A DNA stretch of 14,826 nt. Source: Kiritimatiellia bacterium. Lineage in GTDB: Bacteria > Verrucomicrobiota > Kiritimatiellia > RFP12 > UBA1067. The stretch spans positions 1 to 14,826 of the forward strand of contig JAQVQN010000015.1 of NCBI GenBank assembly GCA_028701555.1, written 5' to 3'. The stretch's first letter is position 1; every line of letters begins with the position of its first letter. Shown here in pieces: positions 7,101 through 13,114 of the stretch. Made by a program: the position numbers and the translations under genes. The notes beneath the pieces were generated by a model, which was not told the origin of the DNA, ran no database searches, and saw nothing but the letters and a program-made list of their open reading frames with translations.

Positions 7101-8230
7101 TCCAGACGGGCCACTTCCATCTGCGGAAACAGCAGCGAGAAAGTGGAGCCATTGCCGGGCTCGGAGGCCAGCCGAATCTGTCCGTTGTGCTCGGACAGGA
7201 TCGCGCGGGTAATGCTTAATCCCAAGCCAGTGCCCTTGCCGCGCGGTTTGGTTGTGAAGAAGGATTTAAAAATCTTTTCCTGCAGCTCCGGCGGCACGCC
7301 TTCGCCGGTGTCGCTAACTGCACAATTCCAGTAGGTCACGCCATCCAGCGTTTCCGCCTCGATCTTTATGGACAGCCCGCGCTCTGGGCCGTTTGCCATC
7401 GCGTCGCAGGCGTTAGAGAACAGGTTTAGGAATATCTGCTGGATCTGGTTTCTGTCGCCCCTGATCCAGTGTCGGCCCTTGACCACCGGGCAAACCACCT
7501 TGATATTGTGATTACGGATGCGATGCGCCATTATGAAGAGCGCGTCGTTGACCGGCACGAACAGGTCTACCGGCACATGCTGCTCTTTGACGCCGCGCGA
7601 GAAATCGCGCAACCGCGTGGTCAGGTTCTCCATGACCGCGGCCGACTCGTTGACGGTTTCGCAGTAAGCGACAAGCTGTTCGCGGATATCCTTGGCGTTA
7701 ACGTTGCTGCCTTCCAGCGTCTTAGAGATTACCGTCGAACTTAGAATAATAGCTGTCAAGGGGTTGTTGAGATCATGCACGACACCAGCCGCAAGTTCTC
7801 CAATGGCGGCCAGGCGCCCGGCGTGTATCAGGTGCTCCTGCATCTCTTTCAATTGCCGCATGTCACGCGATACAGTGAAGGTGCGCGCAAACCCCCCCTG
7901 CTCATCATGAATCACGATAGTCCGCAGCTCCACAGGAATGCGCGTACCGTCCTTGGCGATGAAAAGGCTCTCGACGGTTTTCGCTCCGGACTGCTTGACC
8001 TCACGAAAACCCTGCTCCACCGCGCCGAGAATCTCGGGCGGATAAAGCTGGCGGATGTTCATGGCGCCCAGTTCCTGCTCGGTATAGCCCAGCAGAGCCG
8101 AGGCGGTCCGGTTGACATAGACGATGTTGCCTTCCTCGTCGACAGAATGAATCATGTCGGGGAAGTTTTCAATGAGCGCATCGACGACATTAAGCGTTTC
8201 GAGCTGGTTGCCCTTGGCGTTTATGAACAT
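7097..8230 (-). CDS. Soluble PAS-domain sensor histidine kinase
   Basis: 377 aa with no signal peptide or membrane segment, so a cytoplasmic sensor. Residues about 15-125 form a PAS domain (ENFPDMIHSVDEEGNIVYVN start, SRDMRQ end). The dimerisation/phosphoacceptor helix carries His152 in the H-box GVVHDLNNP. The ATPase part shows the N box with Asn269 and Asn273 (NLFSNACDAM), the G1 box DTGEG at 307-311, and the G2 box GTGLGLS from about 334. The HDLNNP form is typical of the NtrB/AtoS-like group of kinases, which often pair with sigma54 activators, but no response regulator is in the window. The ATG at 8230 has AAGGGG (8239-8244) 8 bases upstream; an open frame extending to 8455 would read backwards into infA and is not protein-like there. 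It lies 37 bases after infA and is probably co-transcribed with it. The ligand is unknown. Confidence 0.9.
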   Translation of the reverse strand: MFINAKGNQLETLNVVDALIENFPDMIHSVDEEGNIVYVNRTASALLGYTEQELGAMNIRQLYPPEILGAVEQGFREVKQSGAKTVESLFIAKDGTRIPVELRTIVIHDEQGGFARTFTVSRDMRQLKEMQEHLIHAGRLAAIGELAAGVVHDLNNPLTAIILSSTVISKTLEGSNVNAKDIREQLVAYCETVNESAAVMENLTTRLRDFSRGVKEQHVPVDLFVPVNDALFIMAHRIRNHNIKVVCPVVKGRHWIRGDRNQIQQIFLNLFSNACDAMANGPERGLSIKIEAETLDGVTYWNCAVSDTGEGVPPELQEKIFKSFFTTKPRGKGTGLGLSITRAILSEHNGQIRLASEPGNGSTFSLLFPQMEVARLD

Positions 8231-8250
8231 GTCCCGTGCCCCTTCTGGGT

Positions 8251-8267
8251 TGCGGGCTCCGCCCGCA
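8251..8267 (-). other. GC-rich stem-loop between infA and the histidine kinase gene
   Basis: TGCGGGC (8251-8257) and GCCCGCA (8261-8267) form a perfect 7-base stem with a 3-base loop, starting directly after the infA stop codon. On the minus strand no U run follows, so it is not a standard intrinsic terminator; it might protect the infA 3' end, attenuate read-through or mark a processing point. Confidence 0.5.
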
Positions 8268-8489
8268 TTAATTCTTGTGCCGGTAAATGATGCGTCCCTT
8301 GGTAAGGTCGTAGGGCGAGATCTCAAGCGTGACACGGTCACCCGCCGCGATCTTAATGAAAAACTTGCGCATCTTGCCTGAAATGTGCGCCAGCACCTCG
8401 TGCCCGTTCTCCAGACGCACTTTATACATTGTGGCAGGCAGAACCTTGACCACAACCCCTATTACTTCTATCGCATCATCACTAGGCAT
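8268..8489 (-). CDS. infA: Translation initiation factor IF-1
   Basis: 73 aa, the usual size of IF-1 (72-73 aa), a cytoplasmic S1/OB-fold protein that binds the 30S A site. The sequence is plainly IF-1: LENGHEVLAHISGKMRK at 26-42 and the SPYDLTKGRI segment near the C terminus match the most conserved stretches of the family. The ATG at 8489 has AGGA about 9 bases upstream. Its neighbours are unusual: in many bacteria infA lies near ribosomal protein operons, whereas here it sits between glgB and a histidine kinase. A candidate promoter at 8528-8557 would give it expression independent of the glycogen genes. Confidence 0.97.
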   Translation of the reverse strand: MPSDDAIEVIGVVVKVLPATMYKVRLENGHEVLAHISGKMRKFFIKIAAGDRVTLEISPYDLTKGRIIYRHKN

Positions 8490-8527
8490 AAATGAAAATC
8501 CTGAAAGCTTTCAAAAGTTATTTTTGA

Positions 8528-8557
8528 ACTTTAACATGAAGCGTGACCTCTTGGCAA
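8528..8557 (-). promoter_or_regulatory. Candidate promoter of infA
   Basis: Minus strand TTGCCA (8552-8557, 5 of 6) and TAAAGT (8528-8533, 4 of 6) are 18 bases apart in the 114-base gap between glgB and infA. A perfect TATAAT at 8580-8585 in the same gap lacks a recognisable -35 box and is a second, weaker possibility. Confidence 0.35.
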
Positions 8558-8603
8558 GCAGTGCGTTTCCACGGGTGCGATTATAACTCTTCCCTATTAC
8601 CTT

Positions 8604-10619
8604 TTACCTCTTCCTGCGTTCCAGCACCATGGCCGTGCGGCATGGCAGATAGACTTTGATCACATGGCAAAGCTCATTGCCGCGCATCTCGGTCAAAAGA
8701 TTGAAGGTCTGGTCTTTTCCGATGCGGCCCTGACCGCCAAAACGCTCTTCGTCGCTGTCCAGCACAAGCCGATACTCGCCCGGCGGCACCATCACGCTGA
8801 AATCCGTGACAGAACAATCGCTGTGGAAGTTAAGCAAAAAAACCAACTTCCCGCGCTCGAAGACCAGAACCTTGTGCGTGTCCGACACGAAAAGCCGTCG
8901 CGGCACGGTGCCCTCTAGCGCGTCTGCCTCTTTAACCACCCGTATGATCGCCTCGTCAAACTCGCCCAAACACCAGTACAACAGGTCTTGGTTGTCGCGC
9001 AAGGCCCATTGGCGCCGCGCGTAGTGGTAGGAATAATTATTGCCCTCCCGCGGGAAATCGATCCACTCCGGATGACCGAACTCGTTGCCCATGAAGTTTA
9101 AGTAGCCGTGACTCGCCGTCCCCAGTGTAGCCAGACGCGCCAACTTGTGCAACGCGACCCCACGCGCGGTCTTCAGACTGACCGAGGCGCGTGACATCTC
9201 TTCGTAAATCGCGTTGTCGACAAGCTGGAAGAAAAAGGTCTTGCCGCCTACCAAAGCCTGGTCATGGCTCTCCAGATAGTTTATCGTCTGTTCATCTGTC
9301 CGGCGATTGGTCAACTCATGCCAGAGATAACCGATGCTCCAGTCTTCATCACATACGTCACGCGCCATGCGGAACCAACAATCCGGAACTCCCATAGCCA
9401 TGCGGAAATCGAAGCCTGCACCGTTGTCGTTGATCGGCGCGGCTATTCCGGGCATGCCGCTCACATCTTCCGCAATCGTGATAGCGTCAGGCCGCACTTC
9501 ATGGATCACCCGATTGGCCAGATTGCAGTAGACCCAGGCGTCTTCGTCTACAGTGGAGTCGAAATATTGGCTGTAATCCATAAAATCCACACCCAGCCCG
9601 TGGTGCAAGTACAGCATGCTGGTAATACCGTCGAAACGGAAGCCGTCAACACGAAATTCATCCAGCCAATAACGACAATTCGACAGCAGGAAATGCAGGA
9701 CGTCAGTCTTGCCGTAGTCGAAACAACGCGAGTCCCATGCCTCGTGCCACCCGCGCAGACCATCATGGAAATACTGGTAGGGTGTACCGTCGAACATCGA
9801 CAGCCCCTCACGCTCGTTTTTAACCGCGTGAGAATGCACCATGTCGATGATCACGGCAAGACCGGCCTTGTGCGCCGCGTCCACCAGCTCTTTAAGCTCC
9901 TCCGGTGTGCCGAAGCGTGATGAACAGGCGAAGAAACTCGACACATGATACCCGAAAGAGCCGTAGTAGGGATGCTCCATGATCGCCATAAGCTGCAACG
10001 TGTTGTAACCGGCCGCAATAATCCGCGGCAGGATTTTCTCGCGGAATTCCGCATATGACCCCACGCAAGGTTTGTCCTGCGCCATGCCGACATGCGCCTC
10101 GTATACCAATGGCGCGCGCGCCGGCACGCGGAAGTTGTCGACTTCCCATACGTACGGCTCTGGCTCCCAGACCTGGGCAGCAAAGAGCAGAGTTGAAGGA
10201 TCCTGCACGACCCTGCGCGCATAGGCTGGAATGCGTTCGCCACGCCCGCCGGGCCATGCCATCTCCAGCCGATAAAACTGCCCGTGCCGCAAACGCTCGG
10301 CTGGCAGCATAATCTCCCACACATCGCGCCCCGGCAGTCTGCTCAGGCGAAATGCGTCATCTATCCGCCAACCGGAGAAATCCCCGACCAGCCAGATCCC
10401 GGTCGCATTCGGCGCCCATTCGCGGAAGGACCATCCACCGTTATGCTTGTGCAAACCGTAATATTCATGCGCGCAAGCGAATTCAGACAGACGCGCCACG
10501 CTCTTGCCCAGAAAAGCCGCGCGCTCATCTGCCAAACAGGAACGCCTTCGTATGATTTCGGCATACGGCAAAAGGTACTGATCTTCAAGAAGAGACGAGC
10601 GGATAGCGGATTCCGGCAT
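8604..10619 (-). CDS. glgB: 1,4-alpha-glucan branching enzyme, eukaryote-like (GH13_8 type)
   Basis: 671 aa, cytoplasmic; it cuts an alpha-1,4 glucan and transfers the piece to form an alpha-1,6 branch. Order: N-terminal helical part, CBM48-like beta domain (about 60-150, WSFREWAPNATGIWLVGDF), GH13 barrel (about 170-560) and C-terminal beta domain. The four conserved regions are clear: region I IIDMVHSHAVKN (257-268), region II GFRFDGITSMLY with nucleophile Asp330, region III TIAEDVSGMP with acid/base Glu384, region IV YLESHDQALVG with Asp453. The HSHA, GITSMLY, AEDVSGMP and ESHDQALVG wording is that of plant and animal branching enzymes rather than of the common bacterial GlgB. The ATG at 10619 has a full AGGAGGT (10626-10632) 6 bases upstream. 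It follows glycogen synthase by 28 bases, so the two are very probably co-transcribed. Confidence 0.96.
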   Translation of the reverse strand: MPESAIRSSLLEDQYLLPYAEIIRRRSCLADERAAFLGKSVARLSEFACAHEYYGLHKHNGGWSFREWAPNATGIWLVGDFSGWRIDDAFRLSRLPGRDVWEIMLPAERLRHGQFYRLEMAWPGGRGERIPAYARRVVQDPSTLLFAAQVWEPEPYVWEVDNFRVPARAPLVYEAHVGMAQDKPCVGSYAEFREKILPRIIAAGYNTLQLMAIMEHPYYGSFGYHVSSFFACSSRFGTPEELKELVDAAHKAGLAVIIDMVHSHAVKNEREGLSMFDGTPYQYFHDGLRGWHEAWDSRCFDYGKTDVLHFLLSNCRYWLDEFRVDGFRFDGITSMLYLHHGLGVDFMDYSQYFDSTVDEDAWVYCNLANRVIHEVRPDAITIAEDVSGMPGIAAPINDNGAGFDFRMAMGVPDCWFRMARDVCDEDWSIGYLWHELTNRRTDEQTINYLESHDQALVGGKTFFFQLVDNAIYEEMSRASVSLKTARGVALHKLARLATLGTASHGYLNFMGNEFGHPEWIDFPREGNNYSYHYARRQWALRDNQDLLYWCLGEFDEAIIRVVKEADALEGTVPRRLFVSDTHKVLVFERGKLVFLLNFHSDCSVTDFSVMVPPGEYRLVLDSDEERFGGQGRIGKDQTFNLLTEMRGNELCHVIKVYLPCRTAMVLERRKR

Positions 10620-10625
10620 GTTCTG

Positions 10626-10632
10626 ACCTCCT
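10626..10632 (-). promoter_or_regulatory. Strong ribosome binding site of glgB
   Basis: AGGAGGT, a full match to the anti-Shine-Dalgarno core, 6 bases before the ATG at 10619. It is stronger than the site of the upstream glycogen synthase gene, so branching enzyme may be translated well relative to synthase from the shared message. Confidence 0.7.
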
Positions 10633-10647
10633 GAAACAATCTGCGTT

Positions 10648-12228
10648 TTAATCGAATGAACGGACCAAAGGACGTTTTAGCATCTTCTCGTAGATTTCGA
10701 TGTAACGCCGGGCACAAGTCTCATGGTTGAAGCGGGCACGGCCCTCACGCATGATCCTGGCCACCGTCCGCTCCCTGTCTGATGCGGGCTGCCTGTAAAA
10801 CTCCATGGCCTTATCCATCGCCCACTCCAGCCCGCGGCTGTCGTAAACCCTGAAGACAAAGCCGTTGCCCCGGTCTTTGGACAAATCCAGATGCTCGACA
10901 GTGTCGTGCAGCCCGCCTGTGTCATGCACCACCGGCAGCGACCCGTAAAGCTGTCCGACCATCTGCGGCAAACCGCATGGCTCAAAGAGCGAGGGCACCA
11001 TCGTGAAATCCGAGGCAGCGTATCCCTGCTGCGAAAGCGACTGATTAAAATCGCATACCGCCAGACGTCCGTAAAGCTCGTGAAACTTGAGAATGTCGTG
11101 AAAATAATTTTGATACATCCCGTTGGCCACCACCGCGACCTGAACGCGCTGACGCCAGTGTCGCGACATAAAGTGATATAAAATGTTGGTCAGCAGTTGC
11201 GGCCCTTTCTGCGCCGGATCAAGTCGTGAAGGCCAGAAGAACAAGGGCACGTCCGGATTCTCCTCCAGTCCCAGTTTACGCTGAAACGCCACCTTGTTGG
11301 CGCGCTTCGCTTCCCGGTGGTCATCCGGACCATACCGCACGTCGAGGTTAGGATCAGTCTCAGGGTTATCAGATGGATCAGGCGCGTTCAAGATGCCAGC
11401 CGCGCAACCGGCGCGGTACTTACCACGGATCTCCTGCCGCAAGGCTTCCGGTATGAAATCGTGCCAACCATTGACTATCTCTTCGAGGAACTTGGGGCTC
11501 ACGGTGTTGATGAAGTGCGAAGCGAACACGCCGCTAGCCTGCATGTCGATCATGTTGCTGTTACGCGACTCTTCGTAGTTATGCGGCACACGCACGTAAT
11601 ACAGATTACCCCAGAATTCGGCCGCGTCAATCCCCGCATCCTCGATATTTGCCAGCGTCAGATGATGCGTGTGGATGTTGTGTACCGTGAAAAGGCACGG
11701 TATGCCCATGCGCCGCGCCGCTCCCGGTATCAGTCCGGTCATCCAGTCGTTGCAGTGAATCAGATCCGGCCTGACCGTGGGTATTATGTTATTGATGATC
11801 TCACGCGAGAAAGCCAAGGCTAATTTGGGATTCTCGTTCTGCGAGTTGCTGTATACCGTGTCGCGGTAATAGAAGCAGCGGTCTTCCGCCAGGTGGATGC
11901 GGGAGTCCGGCAAGCGGCTTTTGTAAACCCGCAATTCGTCGCTGATGAGCTGCCCTACATCCACATGGAACATGCGCCGGTAGTGCGGCAGCGCCACATG
12001 CACATCGGCCCCCAAGTCGAACAGCGCCGCCACCAGAGAGGCTGAGACATCCGCCAGACCACCCGCCTTGGCCGTCAGCCGACATGCCATGTTGCCCATA
12101 CCAGACGGCAGATAGGTTATCTCCGGCGTAACTATCAGTATTCTTGGCTTATTGACGCTTTTGCTTTTTTGTTTGCTGGCCATGCCCGTCTGCCATCCTC
12201 TCCGTTCTCTAGTAGCTTTGCTGCCCAT
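10648..12228 (-). CDS. glgA: Glycogen/starch synthase, GT5 family, divergent
   Basis: 526 aa from this start; a cytoplasmic retaining glucosyltransferase that extends alpha-1,4 glucan from ADP- or UDP-glucose. GT-B fold signs: KAGGLADV with Lys54 (the KxGGL glycogen synthase motif), HCNDW with His158, SRLDPAQKG with Arg335 and Lys341, and SLFEPCGLPQ with Glu416. Unlike E. coli GlgA, about ten residues (including LPSGMGNMACRL) are inserted between the first strand ending VTPE and the KAGGL loop. The ATG at 12228 is chosen because AGGA lies 5 bases upstream; the ATG at 12183 starts closer to the conserved core but its AGGA is 12 bases away, and an ATG at 12279 has no site. The N terminus before the first strand is basic and low in order. 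It precedes glgB by 28 bases. No glgC is in the window, so the donor sugar nucleotide is inferred only. Confidence 0.93.
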   Translation of the reverse strand: MGSKATRERRGWQTGMASKQKSKSVNKPRILIVTPEITYLPSGMGNMACRLTAKAGGLADVSASLVAALFDLGADVHVALPHYRRMFHVDVGQLISDELRVYKSRLPDSRIHLAEDRCFYYRDTVYSNSQNENPKLALAFSREIINNIIPTVRPDLIHCNDWMTGLIPGAARRMGIPCLFTVHNIHTHHLTLANIEDAGIDAAEFWGNLYYVRVPHNYEESRNSNMIDMQASGVFASHFINTVSPKFLEEIVNGWHDFIPEALRQEIRGKYRAGCAAGILNAPDPSDNPETDPNLDVRYGPDDHREAKRANKVAFQRKLGLEENPDVPLFFWPSRLDPAQKGPQLLTNILYHFMSRHWRQRVQVAVVANGMYQNYFHDILKFHELYGRLAVCDFNQSLSQQGYAASDFTMVPSLFEPCGLPQMVGQLYGSLPVVHDTGGLHDTVEHLDLSKDRGNGFVFRVYDSRGLEWAMDKAMEFYRQPASDRERTVARIMREGRARFNHETCARRYIEIYEKMLKRPLVRSFD

Positions 12229-12298
12229 TGCTGTCCTAAATACAAGAACTTGCTCCTTCTTACTGAGCCAAAGCAACATAGGTTTTGATCAGTAAAAA

Positions 12299-12330
12299 CA
12301 TCTCTGTGCTCTCCGTGACTCTGCGGGAGA
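12299..12330. repeat. CTCTGTG-type short tandem motif in the gap upstream of glgA
   Basis: The stretch contains three imperfect copies of a 9-10 base unit: TCTCTGTGC, TCTCCGTGA and CTCTGCGGG. On the other strand it reads as CGCAGAG, CACGGAG, CACAGAG. I recall similar CACAGAG-rich intergenic stretches from many environmental bacterial genomes, but cannot confirm that here. It lies in the 128-base gap between glgA and the coiled-coil gene, which otherwise shows no clear promoter. Confidence 0.4.
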
Positions 12331-12356
12331 TTGCATTTAAAGGCCTGCCTCTGCCT

Positions 12357-12752
12357 TCACTTCGGCAGGGTGACCTTCTCCTCGACTTTTTCAGTCAACT
12401 CTTTGGCCCTGCCTTTAAGCTCTTCAAGCTGTTGCCGCTTTTCGCGCAGAGCTGGCAACTCTAGAATCTTTTTCCGCAGCTCTTGCTGTGCCTTGAGAAT
12501 TTGCTGCTGCAGTTCAAGATAAGTCTTGCGCAACTCATCAACCTCGGGGCTGGAATAGTTGGTGTTTGCCCAGGCGTTCTCCAACTCACTTTCGAGTTTG
12601 CTGACACTGACCAGAGTGTGCGCCCTCTCGACCATCCATTCGTTCACTTGTTTACGCTCTGCCTCGGAAAGCTCAGGCAACCCCTTGGCCGCCGACACAC
12701 GCCACGCCGTCAGTGCCGTTAATACACAAACACACATAAAAGCCGCTCTCAT
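12357..12752 (-). CDS. Small exported coiled-coil protein of unknown function
   Basis: 131 aa, not recognised as a named family. Residues 1-21 form a signal peptide (MRAAFMCVCVLTALTAWRVSA, given here only as type: hydrophobic run ending SA-A). No lipobox is evident, so it should be a free periplasmic or secreted protein. From about residue 65 to 127 the sequence is rich in Glu, Lys, Leu and Gln with heptad-like spacing (LELQQQILKAQQEL), a likely coiled coil. The ATG at 12752 has GGGAGGA (12759-12765) 6 bases upstream; an in-frame TTG at 12755 is not needed. A well-formed promoter lies at 12790-12818, so it can be expressed apart from the PqqD-like gene upstream. A role in envelope structure or as a chaperone of the Skp/OmpH kind is conceivable from shape alone, but there is no motif to support it. 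Confidence 0.75.
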   Translation of the reverse strand: MRAAFMCVCVLTALTAWRVSAAKGLPELSEAERKQVNEWMVERAHTLVSVSKLESELENAWANTNYSSPEVDELRKTYLELQQQILKAQQELRKKILELPALREKRQQLEELKGRAKELTEKVEEKVTLPK

Positions 12753-12789
12753 CAAGCATCCTCCCGCTTTGATTTATGATTTCCTTGCA

Positions 12790-12818
12790 AGTATACACCA
12801 GAACGCACATGCTTGCAA
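12790..12818 (-). promoter_or_regulatory. Promoter upstream of the coiled-coil gene, with repeated CTTGCAA palindromes
   Basis: Minus strand TTGCAA (12813-12818, 4 of 6) and TATACT (12790-12795, 5 of 6) are 17 bases apart, 30-odd bases before the GGGAGGA site. The palindromic CTTGCAA occurs at the -35 box (12812-12818) and again, as CTTGCAAG, at 12784-12791 over the -10 edge and start point, centres 28 bases apart, which could form a paired operator. Confidence 0.55.
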
Positions 12819-12819
12819 C

Positions 12820-13098
12820 CTAAGCCCGGACAACAGCCAAACCCCTTTCAACCAGATACTCAAGGAACCTTTCGACCTCAGCCGCCGCAACATCTTCCGC
12901 GACATCATACTCGGCCAACATCGCTGCCAAAAGTTCCTGCCGCGTGACAGGCCGTTCAAGCTGCGTCCAGAACCACAGCCCCATGCCGTTGAGGCTGTAC
13001 ATTTTGGATTCGCCCGCGTGCAGCACGATCAAAAAATCCTCGCCGGCGATGCTGCGCAATACCACTTCATCCGCCCTAATGTATAGTTTTCCGGACAT
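12820..13098 (-). CDS. PqqD-like protein (RiPP recognition element fold)
   Basis: 92 aa, cytoplasmic. The sequence has the layout of PqqD family proteins: an N-terminal beta part (about 5-36) ending in YSLNGMGLWFW (34-44), then helices with VTRQELLAAMLAEY and VERFLEYLVERGL, ending in a short strand. PqqD proteins bind leader peptides for radical SAM or other peptide-modifying enzymes; stand-alone PqqD-like proteins of unknown role are also widespread. The ATG at 13098 follows GGAGG (13103-13107) by 4 bases; the frame could be extended to 13158 but this would overlap the peptidase. It starts 16 bases after the C25 peptidase stop, so the two are an operon. No radical SAM enzyme, precursor peptide or HPr kinase-like partner is visible within the window; partners could lie upstream, beyond the right edge. 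Family call good, function open. Confidence 0.75.
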   Translation of the reverse strand: MSGKLYIRADEVVLRSIAGEDFLIVLHAGESKMYSLNGMGLWFWTQLERPVTRQELLAAMLAEYDVAEDVAAAEVERFLEYLVERGLAVVRA

Positions 13099-13114
13099 TA
13101 CACCTCCCCTGTAA

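Noticed and set aside
8251..8267. Intrinsic terminator after infA
   Set aside because: The stem is real but no T run follows on the minus strand and the kinase gene begins 21 bases later; kept only as an unassigned stem-loop.
8231..8455. N-terminal extension of the histidine kinase upstream of 8230
   Set aside because: It overlaps infA in another frame, is Arg/Cys-rich and not protein-like, while the ATG at 8230 has a proper ribosome site and starts before the PAS domain.
9264..9920. Open frame of 218 codons on the plus strand
   Set aside because: Antisense to the branching enzyme across its catalytic regions, with no ribosome site or recognisable motif.
12351..12368. Possible terminator hairpin CTGCC-N8-GGCAG at the end of the coiled-coil gene
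   Set aside because: The 5-base stem spans the stop codon, has an 8-base loop and is not followed by a T run, so it is too weak to call.
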